Source: Sulfurimonas denitrificans DSM 1251
GTDB lineage: Bacteria; Campylobacterota; Campylobacteria; Campylobacterales; Sulfurimonadaceae
Length of the DNA: 64,000 bases
Assembly: GCF_000012965.1 (NCBI RefSeq)
Contig: NC_007575.1
Coordinates: 1,240,001-1,304,000 of the forward strand
Direction of reading: 5' to 3'
Shown in pieces: positions 41,673-49,587 of this stretch. How positions within the stretch are numbered: the first letter of the stretch is position 1; every line of letters starts with the position of its first letter. Both the position numbers and the translations under genes were made by a program. Below the pieces are notes generated by a model, which was not told the DNA's origin, did not search any database, and saw nothing but the letters and a program-made list of their open reading frames with translations.

Positions 41673-42602
41673 ATGAATATTGAAGAGTTAAGAGTTTTAT
41701 TAATAGAAAATTCACGAGATGCCACTGAAGAGTTTAAGAGGCTTTTTCATGGAAGAGGCGGAATTTACGGGAATTTTAAATATTTGAGTATAGATTCAAT
41801 AGATAAAGTTCTAAGTGTTGCCTTTTATGCAAAAAGTGAAGATGAAGATAGCGTTCTTTTGATGCTAAGAGAGTTTATAGCATCTTCAATATACAAAACT
41901 TTAGTTGTGCAGAGACGCTATATAAAAGGCTCTATCAGTGAAGTTTTAGTGGGAGAGTTGGATGAGAATCTTTATGCAGTTGAAAATGGGATGAAATTTA
42001 AACTAAACCTTCTCTCAAACCAAAACAGTTACTACTTTGCAGATATGAAAAACGGCAGAACATTTGTGAGAGAGAACTCAAAAGACAAAAGAGTACTAAA
42101 CCTCTTTAGTTATACCTGTGCATTTAGTGTCGCCGCAAAATTGGGTGGCGCACTAAGCGTCTCAAATATAGACATGAGCAAAGGCTCTCTCTCAATTGGA
42201 AAAGCAAATCACCATCTAAACAACATTGAGCCAAAAGGTGTTAGTTTTCTGCCTTACAACATACTAAAGTCATTCTCAAGGATAAAACAAAACTCTCCAT
42301 ATGACCTCATCATCATAGATCCGCCAACCTTTCAAAGAGGAAGTTTTGAAGCAGGTAAAGATTATGAGAAGATTGTAAAAAAACTCTCTCAAATCGCTTC
42401 AGATGGAGCTATGGTTTTAGCATGTCTAAACTCAACAGAGCTAGAGAGTGAATTTATCATAAACTTATTTAAGGAGTTTGCACCTGAATTTAGCTTTGTA
42501 AAAAGGCTTGAAAATTTAAAAGAGTTTGCAAATTTTGATGAGCAAAAATCTCTCAAAAATCTTCTCTTTAGTTACAATGAGTCGCCAAGAGAGCGCTCTT
42601 AA
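41673..42602 (+). CDS. RlmI/RlmK-like SAM-dependent methyltransferase
   Basis: A 309-residue class I methyltransferase of the Methyltrans_SAM group. The domain has an N-terminal beta region, NSYYFADMKNGRTFVRE, SAM-binding VLNLFSYTCAFSVAAKLG near residue 145, and the catalytic-type IIIDPPTFQRG near 216. Members methylate 23S rRNA bases. There is no PUA or THUMP domain, so the exact target is unclear. It overlaps the convergent DJ-1 gene by 35 bp. Confidence 0.8.
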   Translation: MNIEELRVLLIENSRDATEEFKRLFHGRGGIYGNFKYLSIDSIDKVLSVAFYAKSEDEDSVLLMLREFIASSIYKTLVVQRRYIKGSISEVLVGELDENLYAVENGMKFKLNLLSNQNSYYFADMKNGRTFVRENSKDKRVLNLFSYTCAFSVAAKLGGALSVSNIDMSKGSLSIGKANHHLNNIEPKGVSFLPYNILKSFSRIKQNSPYDLIIIDPPTFQRGSFEAGKDYEKIVKKLSQIASDGAMVLACLNSTELESEFIINLFKEFAPEFSFVKRLENLKEFANFDEQKSLKNLLFSYNESPRERS

Positions 42603-43125
42603 CCTCTTCAAATTTCTCTTTACCTGAGAGTTTTTTAACAATTTGCAGACCAAAGCACATAGCAGTAGCTGGTCCGCGAGATGTTATCACATTTTCGTCT
42701 TGCACAACCATCTCTTTATCGCTAAAACCATCCTCTCTTATTTGAGCCTCAACGCTTGGATAACATGTATAGTTATGTTTTAAAACCCCAGCGCTATGAA
42801 GTGCAAGTGGTGCTGCACAAATCGCACCTATTAGTTTTGCATCTCTATCCATGATTTTAAGTATTTTTTGAACATTCTCATCATCTCTAAGAGCCAAAGT
42901 ACCTTTCCATCCGCCAGGAAGAACTATCATCTCAAGAGCAGATACATCAACACTCTGTATCTCCACATCAGCTAAAACAACAACACCATGTGCCCCTCTT
43001 ACCTCTTTTTTACTCCCTAAAGATGCAACGATAACCTCAATATCTCCTCGTCTTAAAACATCTATGATACTAATCGCCTCTATCTCTTCAAATCCATCTG
43101 CCAAAGGCACTAAAACTCTGCTCAT
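42568..43125 (-). CDS. DJ-1/PfpI family protein
   Basis: A 185-residue protein with GFEEIEAISIIDVLRR at the N-terminus (catalytic-type Glu), LPGGWKGTLALRDD, and the nucleophile elbow IGAICAAPLAL containing the conserved cysteine near residue 104. This matches the DJ-1/YajL branch, proposed to act as chaperones or in glyoxal and oxidative stress defence. The 3' end overlaps the convergent methyltransferase. Confidence 0.88.
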   Translation of the reverse strand: MSRVLVPLADGFEEIEAISIIDVLRRGDIEVIVASLGSKKEVRGAHGVVVLADVEIQSVDVSALEMIVLPGGWKGTLALRDDENVQKILKIMDRDAKLIGAICAAPLALHSAGVLKHNYTCYPSVEAQIREDGFSDKEMVVQDENVITSRGPATAMCFGLQIVKKLSGKEKFEEVKSALLATHCN

Positions 43126-43285
43126 ATCTATCTCCTATTTTATCTATATATTACTCTTTATGTAGTTTTTTGATTTTATCAGATTAGCTCTGAAACATTG
43201 ATAATTAATTGAATGGATTTATATTTTATGAGAATATAATTATTTTAGTAAAACTCAAGCCTTGATGAAGATTATATAAAGATGG

Positions 43286-43291
43286 TATAAT
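43286..43291 (+). promoter_or_regulatory. -10 box of the UbiA-DprE operon
   Basis: TATAAT in GATGGTATAATC lies 23 bp before the TTG start of the UbiA gene. It is the only promoter-like sequence before six overlapping or near-touching genes. The 43126-43314 gap holds nothing else I can identify. Confidence 0.55.
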
Positions 43292-43314
43292 CTACATAAA
43301 AAAGGTTGTTTTAG

Positions 43315-44181
43315 TTGAGTGAACTCTTAAAGTTGTTTCGTATTCATCAATATGTAAAAAACCTTTTTATATTTATGCCTCTGCTGTTCTCTTTTTCTTA
43401 CATGGATTCTCATGATAACATCTATTCTTTTCTAACATTTATACTTTTTTCTATATTAGCAAGTAGCATTTATATCTTTAATGACCTCATGGATATAAAT
43501 GAAGACAGAGCACATCCAACTAAGAAAAACCGCCCTCTGGCAAATGGAGCGGTCTCTACCAAGAGTGCAAAAATTCTAATTTTACTTCTATCATTTACAT
43601 CCTTATCTCTCTCATTCCTGCTTAGTTTTGATCTATTTGTTGTTCTACTTATCTACTTTATTTTAAATATCTTCTACTCCATAAAACTCAAACATATCGC
43701 CATTTTAGATATCTTTATAATCGCTACTGGTTTTGTTTTAAGACTTTTCGCTGGTTCTGTTGTAACTGGCATAAACCTCTCCATGTGGATTATTCTTATG
43801 ACTTTTCTTCTTGCGATATTTTTAGCACTTGCAAAAAGAAGAGATGATGTACTTCTATCGATTGATGGGCAAGAGACTAGAAAAAATATAGACGGCTACA
43901 ACCTTGAATTTGTAAATGCCTCAATGGTTCTTATGGCTGGAGTTGTAATCGTTAGCTATATACAATATACAATATCGCCAGAGGTTATACATAGAATAGG
44001 AACAGAGTATCTATATCTAACCTCATTTTTTGTAATTCTTGGCATACTTAGATACATGCAGATAACTTTTGTAGAACAAGATAGCGCTAGTCCAACTAAA
44101 ATCATTATAAGAGACACCTTTTTAAAACTAACCATAACCCTCTGGCTAATTAGCTTTTTGGTAATTGCAAAACTTTTATGA
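43315..44181 (+). CDS. UbiA-family prenyltransferase, DPPR synthase-like
   Basis: A 288-residue membrane protein with about eight helices, starting at TTG 43315 with AAGG upstream. The first Asp-rich motif is FNDLMDINEDRAHPTKKNRP (NDxxDxxxD), and the second Asp region is near IKLKHIAILDIFII. In mycobacteria the related Rv3806c joins PRPP to decaprenyl phosphate to give 5-phosphoribosyl-decaprenyl phosphate. The downstream DprE1/DprE2 homologues make that assignment more likely here than a quinone-pathway UbiA. It overlaps the GtrA gene by 4 bp. Confidence 0.8.
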   Translation: MSELLKLFRIHQYVKNLFIFMPLLFSFSYMDSHDNIYSFLTFILFSILASSIYIFNDLMDINEDRAHPTKKNRPLANGAVSTKSAKILILLLSFTSLSLSFLLSFDLFVVLLIYFILNIFYSIKLKHIAILDIFIIATGFVLRLFAGSVVTGINLSMWIILMTFLLAIFLALAKRRDDVLLSIDGQETRKNIDGYNLEFVNASMVLMAGVVIVSYIQYTISPEVIHRIGTEYLYLTSFFVILGILRYMQITFVEQDSASPTKIIIRDTFLKLTITLWLISFLVIAKLL

Positions 44182-44567
44182 TTGCACTTAGATATATACT
44201 ATTTGCGCTTCTCTCGACTGCGCTAAATATACTTTTTCAGTACCTTAGCTTTATGCTCTATGATGGTTTCTTATCGCTATATATTGCGATGTTTATCGGA
44301 ACAGTTGCAGGTTTGGTTTTAAAGTATATTCTTGATAAAAAATATATCTTTTTTCATACACCAAAAAGCAAAAAAGATGATGGCAAAAAGTTTTTTCTCT
44401 ACTCTTTGATGGGAGTTTTTACAACTTTTATATTTTGGGGTTTTGAGATTGGATTTGACGCCCTTTTTATAGATGAAAATGCAAAATATGTGGGTGCTGT
44501 TATAGGTCTTAGCATTGGCTATGTTGTAAAATATTTTCTTGATAAAAAATTTGTATTTAAGGATTAG
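44178..44567 (+). CDS. GtrA-family membrane protein
   Basis: A 129-residue protein with four membrane helices and the GtrA layout, including the repeated GLVLKYILDKKYIF and YVVKYFLDKKFVF after helices 2 and 4. GtrA-family proteins are thought to help move polyprenyl-linked sugars across the membrane. The mycobacterial member Rv3789 sits beside DprE1. It lies between the UbiA and DprE1 genes, 2 bp before the latter. Confidence 0.82.
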   Translation: MIALRYILFALLSTALNILFQYLSFMLYDGFLSLYIAMFIGTVAGLVLKYILDKKYIFFHTPKSKKDDGKKFFLYSLMGVFTTFIFWGFEIGFDALFIDENAKYVGAVIGLSIGYVVKYFLDKKFVFKD

Positions 44568-44569
44568 TA

Positions 44570-45862
44570 ATGAGTCTGCTTAGCTGGGGAATGTTTCCAA
44601 ATATAAAAAACAAAATCTTTAACCTAAGAGATGAAAAAAGCCTCTCTTTATACATTGAGACAACAGATGAGTTCATACCTTATGGAAATGGCAGAAGCTA
44701 TGGAGACAGCGCGCTAAGTGAAAATATTGTTTATGCAAAACCATACAACAACTTCTTATCCTTTGATGAGCAAAACGGGATTTTAAATGCTGAGGCTGGT
44801 GTACTTCTTAGCGAGATTTTAGAAGCTTTTGTTAGTCGTGGATGGTTTTTAAGAGTGACTCCAGGGACAAAACTTATAACTTTAGGCGGAGCAATTGCCA
44901 GTGATGTTCATGGCAAAAACCATCATGTAGAGGGGTGTTTTAGCGAGTGTGTTGAAGAGTTTACTATCATGGGTGTTGATGGCAAAATAAAGAGCTGTAA
45001 AAAAGGCGATGAGCTGTTTTTAGCTACATGTGGCGGTATGGGCTTAACTGGTGTAATTCTTAGCGCAAAAATATCACTAAAGAAGATAAACTCTAAAAAT
45101 ATAAACCAAACAACCATTAAAACAAAAAACTTAAAAGAGACCTTTGAAGTGTTTGAAGCGCATAAAGAAAAGCCCTATTCTGTGGCTTGGATAGACTGTT
45201 TGGCAAAGGGTGAAGAGATTGGAAAATCTCTTCTTATGGTTGGAGATTTTGCAGATGATGGCAACTTGGAGTACAAAAGCAAAAAGAAGCTCACTATCCC
45301 ATTTAATTTCCCATCATTTGCGCTAAACACTCTAAGCGTAAAGGCGTTTAACTATCTCTACTACGCAAAAGCAAAAGATGGCATCTCTTATCAAAAAGTA
45401 GATATCGATACATTTTTCTATCCGCTTGATGCCATTGGAGATTGGAACAAAATCTATGGAAGCGGTGGATTTACGCAGTATCAGTTTATCCTTCCTAAAG
45501 AGCAGAGTTATGAAGGATTAAGAGAGATTCTTACAAAGATTTCAGCTTCAGGAAAAGGGTCATTTTTGGCTGTTTTAAAGCTATATGGCAAAGAGAACGA
45601 AAACTACCTCTCATTTCCTCTTGAGGGCTACTCTTTAGCACTTGACTTTAAAATAGAGAGTGGACTCTTTGAGCTTTTAGACACGCTTGATGAGGTTGTC
45701 TTAAAATACGCTGGAAGAATTTATCTAACAAAAGATGTGCGTGTAAGTAAAGAGACATTTGAGAAGGGCTATCCTCAAATAGAGAAGTTTAGAGCATATA
45801 GAAAAGAGCATAAAATGGATAAAAAACTAAATTCACTACAATCAAAAAGGGTTCAAATATGA
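44570..45862 (+). CDS. DprE1-like FAD-dependent decaprenylphosphoryl-ribose 2-oxidase
   Basis: A 430-residue FAD-linked oxidase. GNGRSYGDSAL and VTPGTKLITLGGAIASDVHG plus KNHHVEGCFSE match DprE1 closely. The C-terminal substrate region contains YLSFPLEGYSLALDF. In the alignment I recall from mycobacterial DprE1 (FPIPGWNICVDF), the benzothiazinone-reactive Cys387 corresponds to an alanine here, near residue 357. The enzyme oxidises C2 of polyprenylphosphoryl-ribose, and DprE2 (next gene, 4-bp overlap) reduces the ketone to the arabino form. Confidence 0.88.
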   Translation: MSLLSWGMFPNIKNKIFNLRDEKSLSLYIETTDEFIPYGNGRSYGDSALSENIVYAKPYNNFLSFDEQNGILNAEAGVLLSEILEAFVSRGWFLRVTPGTKLITLGGAIASDVHGKNHHVEGCFSECVEEFTIMGVDGKIKSCKKGDELFLATCGGMGLTGVILSAKISLKKINSKNINQTTIKTKNLKETFEVFEAHKEKPYSVAWIDCLAKGEEIGKSLLMVGDFADDGNLEYKSKKKLTIPFNFPSFALNTLSVKAFNYLYYAKAKDGISYQKVDIDTFFYPLDAIGDWNKIYGSGGFTQYQFILPKEQSYEGLREILTKISASGKGSFLAVLKLYGKENENYLSFPLEGYSLALDFKIESGLFELLDTLDEVVLKYAGRIYLTKDVRVSKETFEKGYPQIEKFRAYRKEHKMDKKLNSLQSKRVQI

Positions 45863-46590
45863 GTTATGTTTTAATAATCGGAGCAAAGAGCGACATAGCA
45901 AAAGAGGTCGCACGTGTATATGCAAAAAATGGTTATAACCTCTACTTAGCAGCAAGAGAGTCTTTAGAATTAGAAGATTTAAAACAAGATATTGAGATAA
46001 GAAGCGGTGTGGAAGTTAAGTTAGTTGAGTTTGATATAACTGCCTTTGATACCCATGAAGAGTTTTACACTTCGCTTCACGAGAGACCTCTTGGAGTTAT
46101 TGTTGTAGCTGGTTTTATGTGTGAACAAAAAATTGCACAAAATGATTGGAACAAGACACTGCAAACCATAAACGTAAACTACACTGGTGCGCTTAGTATC
46201 TTAAACATAGTCGCAAATGATTTTGAAAAAGAGAGACGCGGTTTTATAGTGGGTGTAAGCTCAGTTGCAGGAGATCGTGGCAGAAAAGCAAACTATATCT
46301 ATGGAAGTGCAAAAGCTGGTTTCTCTGCCTACTTGAGCGGTCTTAGAAATAGACTTTATGAGAGCGGAGTTAGTGTTTTGAGTGTAAAACCTGGATTTGT
46401 AAATACTAAAATGACCCAAGCATTAGATTTGCCTCAAAATCTAACAGCTCAACCACAAGATGTTGCAGAGGATATATTTAACGCTCAACAGCGTGGAAGA
46501 AACATCCTCTATACAAAGTCTATTTGGATGTTTATTATGCTAATTATTAAACATATTCCAGAGTTTATTTTTAAGAAAATGAGCATATGA
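45859..46590 (+). CDS. DprE2-like short-chain reductase
   Basis: A 243-residue SDR. IIGAKSDIAKEVARVYAKNG binds NAD(P)H, SSVAGDRGRKANYIYGSAKA carries the catalytic Ser-Tyr-Lys (YxxxK), and VKPGFVNTKM follows. The SSVAGDRxRxxNxxYGSxKA stretch is characteristic of DprE2. A hydrophobic C-terminal helix (about 222-240) suggests membrane association. It reduces the 2-keto intermediate to polyprenylphosphoryl-arabinose. It overlaps both neighbours by 4 bp. Confidence 0.87.
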   Translation: MSYVLIIGAKSDIAKEVARVYAKNGYNLYLAARESLELEDLKQDIEIRSGVEVKLVEFDITAFDTHEEFYTSLHERPLGVIVVAGFMCEQKIAQNDWNKTLQTINVNYTGALSILNIVANDFEKERRGFIVGVSSVAGDRGRKANYIYGSAKAGFSAYLSGLRNRLYESGVSVLSVKPGFVNTKMTQALDLPQNLTAQPQDVAEDIFNAQQRGRNILYTKSIWMFIMLIIKHIPEFIFKKMSI

Positions 46591-48059
46591 TTAAGAGTTA
46601 TCAAAAAGAGCTACTTTGGCTTTTTTTTATCTTTACATGTAAGATAGTTATACTTATTTTACTCCCTTTAACTGGCGATGAAGCCTACTTTATAAAGTGG
46701 GCAAATCATTTAGATTTTGGTTACTATGATCACCCTCCAATGGTTGGTTGGATAATATTTATAATGAGTTTTATTAGCGATTCGTACTTTTTTTTTAGAC
46801 TTTTTGCAGTTGTTACAACTTTTGTAACTGCTTATGTCATCTATAAAATAGCTCTGCTTTACCATATACAAAAACATAAAGCTCTCTTAGTCTCGTTTAT
46901 CTTTTTAGCTTCTCCTATTGATGTAGCACTTGTGCTTATAACAAATGATGTGACGCTTCTCTTTTTTAGCGCACTTGGAACTCTAATGTTTTTATACTCT
47001 TTACAAAAAAACAACCTATCTTACGCCATCTTCGCTGGTCTCTTTTTAGGAGCTGCTTTTTTAAGTAAATATTTTGCTGTTTTTTTAATGTTTTCTCTGC
47101 TCATTTTCTCTTTTTATATCTATGGGAGTCGTGCAATAAAGAGCGTACTTATCGTTGCATCAATAGTCTCTCTTTTTGTTTTTCAAAATCTCTACTTTAA
47201 CTATAATAGTTGCTGGAACAATATACTCTTTAACTTCTTTGCAAGAACAGAATATAACAATTACAGTATTGACTCTATTTTAAGATATTTCTTATTTATA
47301 CTATATATCTTCACCCCTTGGGGATTGTATTATTTATATAAAGCAAATTTTACAAAAAATAATCTATTTTGGCTTCTTATTTCAATTTTGGGTCTTGCAT
47401 TTTTTGCCTTTTTAGCAGCCTCTTTAAAAAACAAAATAGGGCTTCACTGGTTTTTGATATTTACTCCCTTTATATTTCTGCTTTTTACTTTTATGGATGA
47501 TAAATATCTAAAAAAACTTTTCCGCTATAACGCTATCTTTAGCGTTGTCCATATTGTTATATTGATAACTATCTTAAATATTCCTACCTCACTCCTAAGT
47601 GAGCATAGAAAATACTCAGATATTATTATCTACACAGAGCCTCAAGAGTTATGCAAAAAGCTTGAAATATTCGATGATGAGAGAATTTTTACACTTGGTT
47701 ATTCAAGTGCATCTCTTCTCTCTCACTACTGCAAAAGAGAGATAGCTGTTCTTTTTAATAACTCAAAATATGGTCGGATGGATGATAAACTCTTAGATAT
47801 TAGGAGGCTTAACTCTGAAGATATCACTATTTTTTATAAGAATCCTATAAAAGAGGAGAAGTTAAAAAATTTATGCTCTTCATTTGAACTTGGCAGTTTT
47901 GAGATAAGCGGTGCAACTTTTCACACTGCTACATGTAGAAATTTTAACTATAATGAGTATAAAAAAGAGTATCTTGAGTATCAAAATGAACACTTTTATA
48001 ACATTCCAAAATGGCTTCCCATCGGGAAATGCTACTTTAAAGAGAGGTACTTTAATTGA
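46587..48059 (+). CDS. PMT/ArnT-like GT-C glycosyltransferase
   Basis: A 490-residue membrane protein with about eleven helices in the first 350 residues. The first periplasmic loop has GDEAYFIKWANHLDFGYYDH followed by PPMVGW. The Asp-Glu pair and YYDHPP are typical of PMT_2/GT83 enzymes that use polyprenyl-phosphate sugars. The last 150 residues form a soluble domain. By context it should transfer the sugar made by the UbiA-DprE1-DprE2 steps to a surface glycan or protein outside the membrane. The acceptor is unknown. Confidence 0.8.
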   Translation: MIKSYQKELLWLFFIFTCKIVILILLPLTGDEAYFIKWANHLDFGYYDHPPMVGWIIFIMSFISDSYFFFRLFAVVTTFVTAYVIYKIALLYHIQKHKALLVSFIFLASPIDVALVLITNDVTLLFFSALGTLMFLYSLQKNNLSYAIFAGLFLGAAFLSKYFAVFLMFSLLIFSFYIYGSRAIKSVLIVASIVSLFVFQNLYFNYNSCWNNILFNFFARTEYNNYSIDSILRYFLFILYIFTPWGLYYLYKANFTKNNLFWLLISILGLAFFAFLAASLKNKIGLHWFLIFTPFIFLLFTFMDDKYLKKLFRYNAIFSVVHIVILITILNIPTSLLSEHRKYSDIIIYTEPQELCKKLEIFDDERIFTLGYSSASLLSHYCKREIAVLFNNSKYGRMDDKLLDIRRLNSEDITIFYKNPIKEEKLKNLCSSFELGSFEISGATFHTATCRNFNYNEYKKEYLEYQNEHFYNIPKWLPIGKCYFKERYFN

Positions 48060-48634
48060 ATCTGGCCCTATTTGATTTTGATGGAACACTTAGCACAAAA
48101 GACTCTTTAGACGAGTTTTTAAGATATAGCGTTGGTAAAAAGAGATATATCTTAAATATGCTCAAATTTATCCCAAATTTCGCTCTTTGGAAGCTTAGAA
48201 TAATAGATAACTCAACAGCAAAAGAGCGCCTTTTTTGGATATTTTTTAAAGATATGGATGAAGCTCTTTTTCGCGCAAAAGCAAAAAATTTCTCCCTATA
48301 TAGACTCGATGCGATAATAGATGAAGCGAGGATGAAAGTCCTTGAGCAACACCAAGAAGGCAACTCAAGAGTAGTCATAGTTTCTGCTTCTATGAGATGC
48401 TGGTTAGAGCCATGGTGCCATAAAAACGGCATTGAGCTTCTATCTACCGAATTAAAGTTTGAAGATGGAAAATATAGTGGCAAATTTTTAACTCCAAATT
48501 GTCATGGGCAAGAGAAAGCCAGACGTATAAAAGAGCATTTAAATCTTGATGAGTATGAGACAATCTATGCCTATGGCGACAGCTCTGGAGATACGCAGAT
48601 GTTAGCCCTTGCACATAAGAGCATAAAGTACTAA
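48056..48634 (+). CDS. HAD-IB phosphatase, candidate polyprenyl-phosphoribose 5-phosphatase
   Basis: A 192-residue HAD-superfamily enzyme starting at TTG 48056, which overlaps the previous stop. Motif I is LFDFDGTLSTKDS, motif II VIVSAS, and motif IV YGDSSGDTQML. The insertion and the RCWLEPW segment match the SerB-like HAD-IB group. In the arabinose-donor pathway a phosphatase must remove the 5-phosphate between the UbiA and DprE1 steps, and this is the only phosphatase in the operon. Specificity is inferred from context. Confidence 0.78.
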   Translation: MNLALFDFDGTLSTKDSLDEFLRYSVGKKRYILNMLKFIPNFALWKLRIIDNSTAKERLFWIFFKDMDEALFRAKAKNFSLYRLDAIIDEARMKVLEQHQEGNSRVVIVSASMRCWLEPWCHKNGIELLSTELKFEDGKYSGKFLTPNCHGQEKARRIKEHLNLDEYETIYAYGDSSGDTQMLALAHKSIKY

Positions 48635-48775
48635 GAAAAAAGAGCTTTAAATAAATTTTTTAGCTATTTTCTACTCTTTTTATATCTATATTTTAATCCC
48701 ACATTTTTATTAAAGTTAATATGTTAGTATCTAAACATTATTATTCATTTAAGCAAAATCAAAAGAAGTTAAAAA

Positions 48776-49564
48776 ATGGAGAAGTTAATTGATGGCATAT
48801 ATGTCAAAACTTACGGCAAAGCAACTAATCAACCTGTAGTTTTTATACATGGATTTCCATTTGAGCACACACTTTACAATAATGTAATAGATGAGTTTAA
48901 AAATGTGTACTACTGTATCTCATATGATATAAGAGGCTTTGGCAATTCCAAGCTAAATAGCGCTCAATGCACAATTGAGAGCTATACAGAAGATTTAGAG
49001 AGTGTGATTTTGAGACTAAAGTTGGATAAACCAATTATTTGTGGGTTTTCTATGGGTGGTTATATCGCACTTAGAGCAAATGAAAAATTGCAAAAAAACT
49101 ATAAAGCCTTGATACTTGCAAATACTACATCAAGCAGTGACAGCGATGAAGCAAAACTAAAACGCTCTGCTGCTATCTCAGATATAGATGCTAAAGGGAT
49201 TGAACCTTTTATAGATAAATTTCTCTTAGTTGCTTTTAGTGAAGATTTTATTAAAAAAGAGTCACTAAAAATAGAAGAAATTAAAAACACTATTATGAAT
49301 TCTAGCTCCATAGGAATAAAAGGAGCTCTCTTAGCCATGGCTAGCAGAGTAGATACTACTAAAAGCTTAAAAGATATAGATATTCCTGTTTTGCTGATAA
49401 GTGCAGAGAATGATAAAATAATATCTCCAGACATTATGGCGCAAATGGCAAATAGCATAAAAAAGAGTACTCTTGTATGCTTAAGCGGTAGTGGGCACAT
49501 GAGTATGCTTGAGAAGCCAGATGAATTTAATACTGCCCTTAGAAGATTTTTAGAGACCCTTTAA
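48776..49564 (+). CDS. Alpha/beta hydrolase
   Basis: A 262-residue hydrolase with oxyanion region FIHGFPFEHTLYN, nucleophile elbow CGFSMGGYIAL (Ser near residue 89), a late Asp in SAENDKIISPD and His in SGSGHMSMLEKP. This resembles small esterases and dienelactone- or BioH-like hydrolases. The substrate cannot be read. It follows the DprE operon after a 141-bp gap and precedes the copper ATPase by 23 bp. Confidence 0.8.
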   Translation: MEKLIDGIYVKTYGKATNQPVVFIHGFPFEHTLYNNVIDEFKNVYYCISYDIRGFGNSKLNSAQCTIESYTEDLESVILRLKLDKPIICGFSMGGYIALRANEKLQKNYKALILANTTSSSDSDEAKLKRSAAISDIDAKGIEPFIDKFLLVAFSEDFIKKESLKIEEIKNTIMNSSSIGIKGALLAMASRVDTTKSLKDIDIPVLLISAENDKIISPDIMAQMANSIKKSTLVCLSGSGHMSMLEKPDEFNTALRRFLETL

Positions 49565-49587
49565 AAAATATAAAATGGAGGTGTGTT

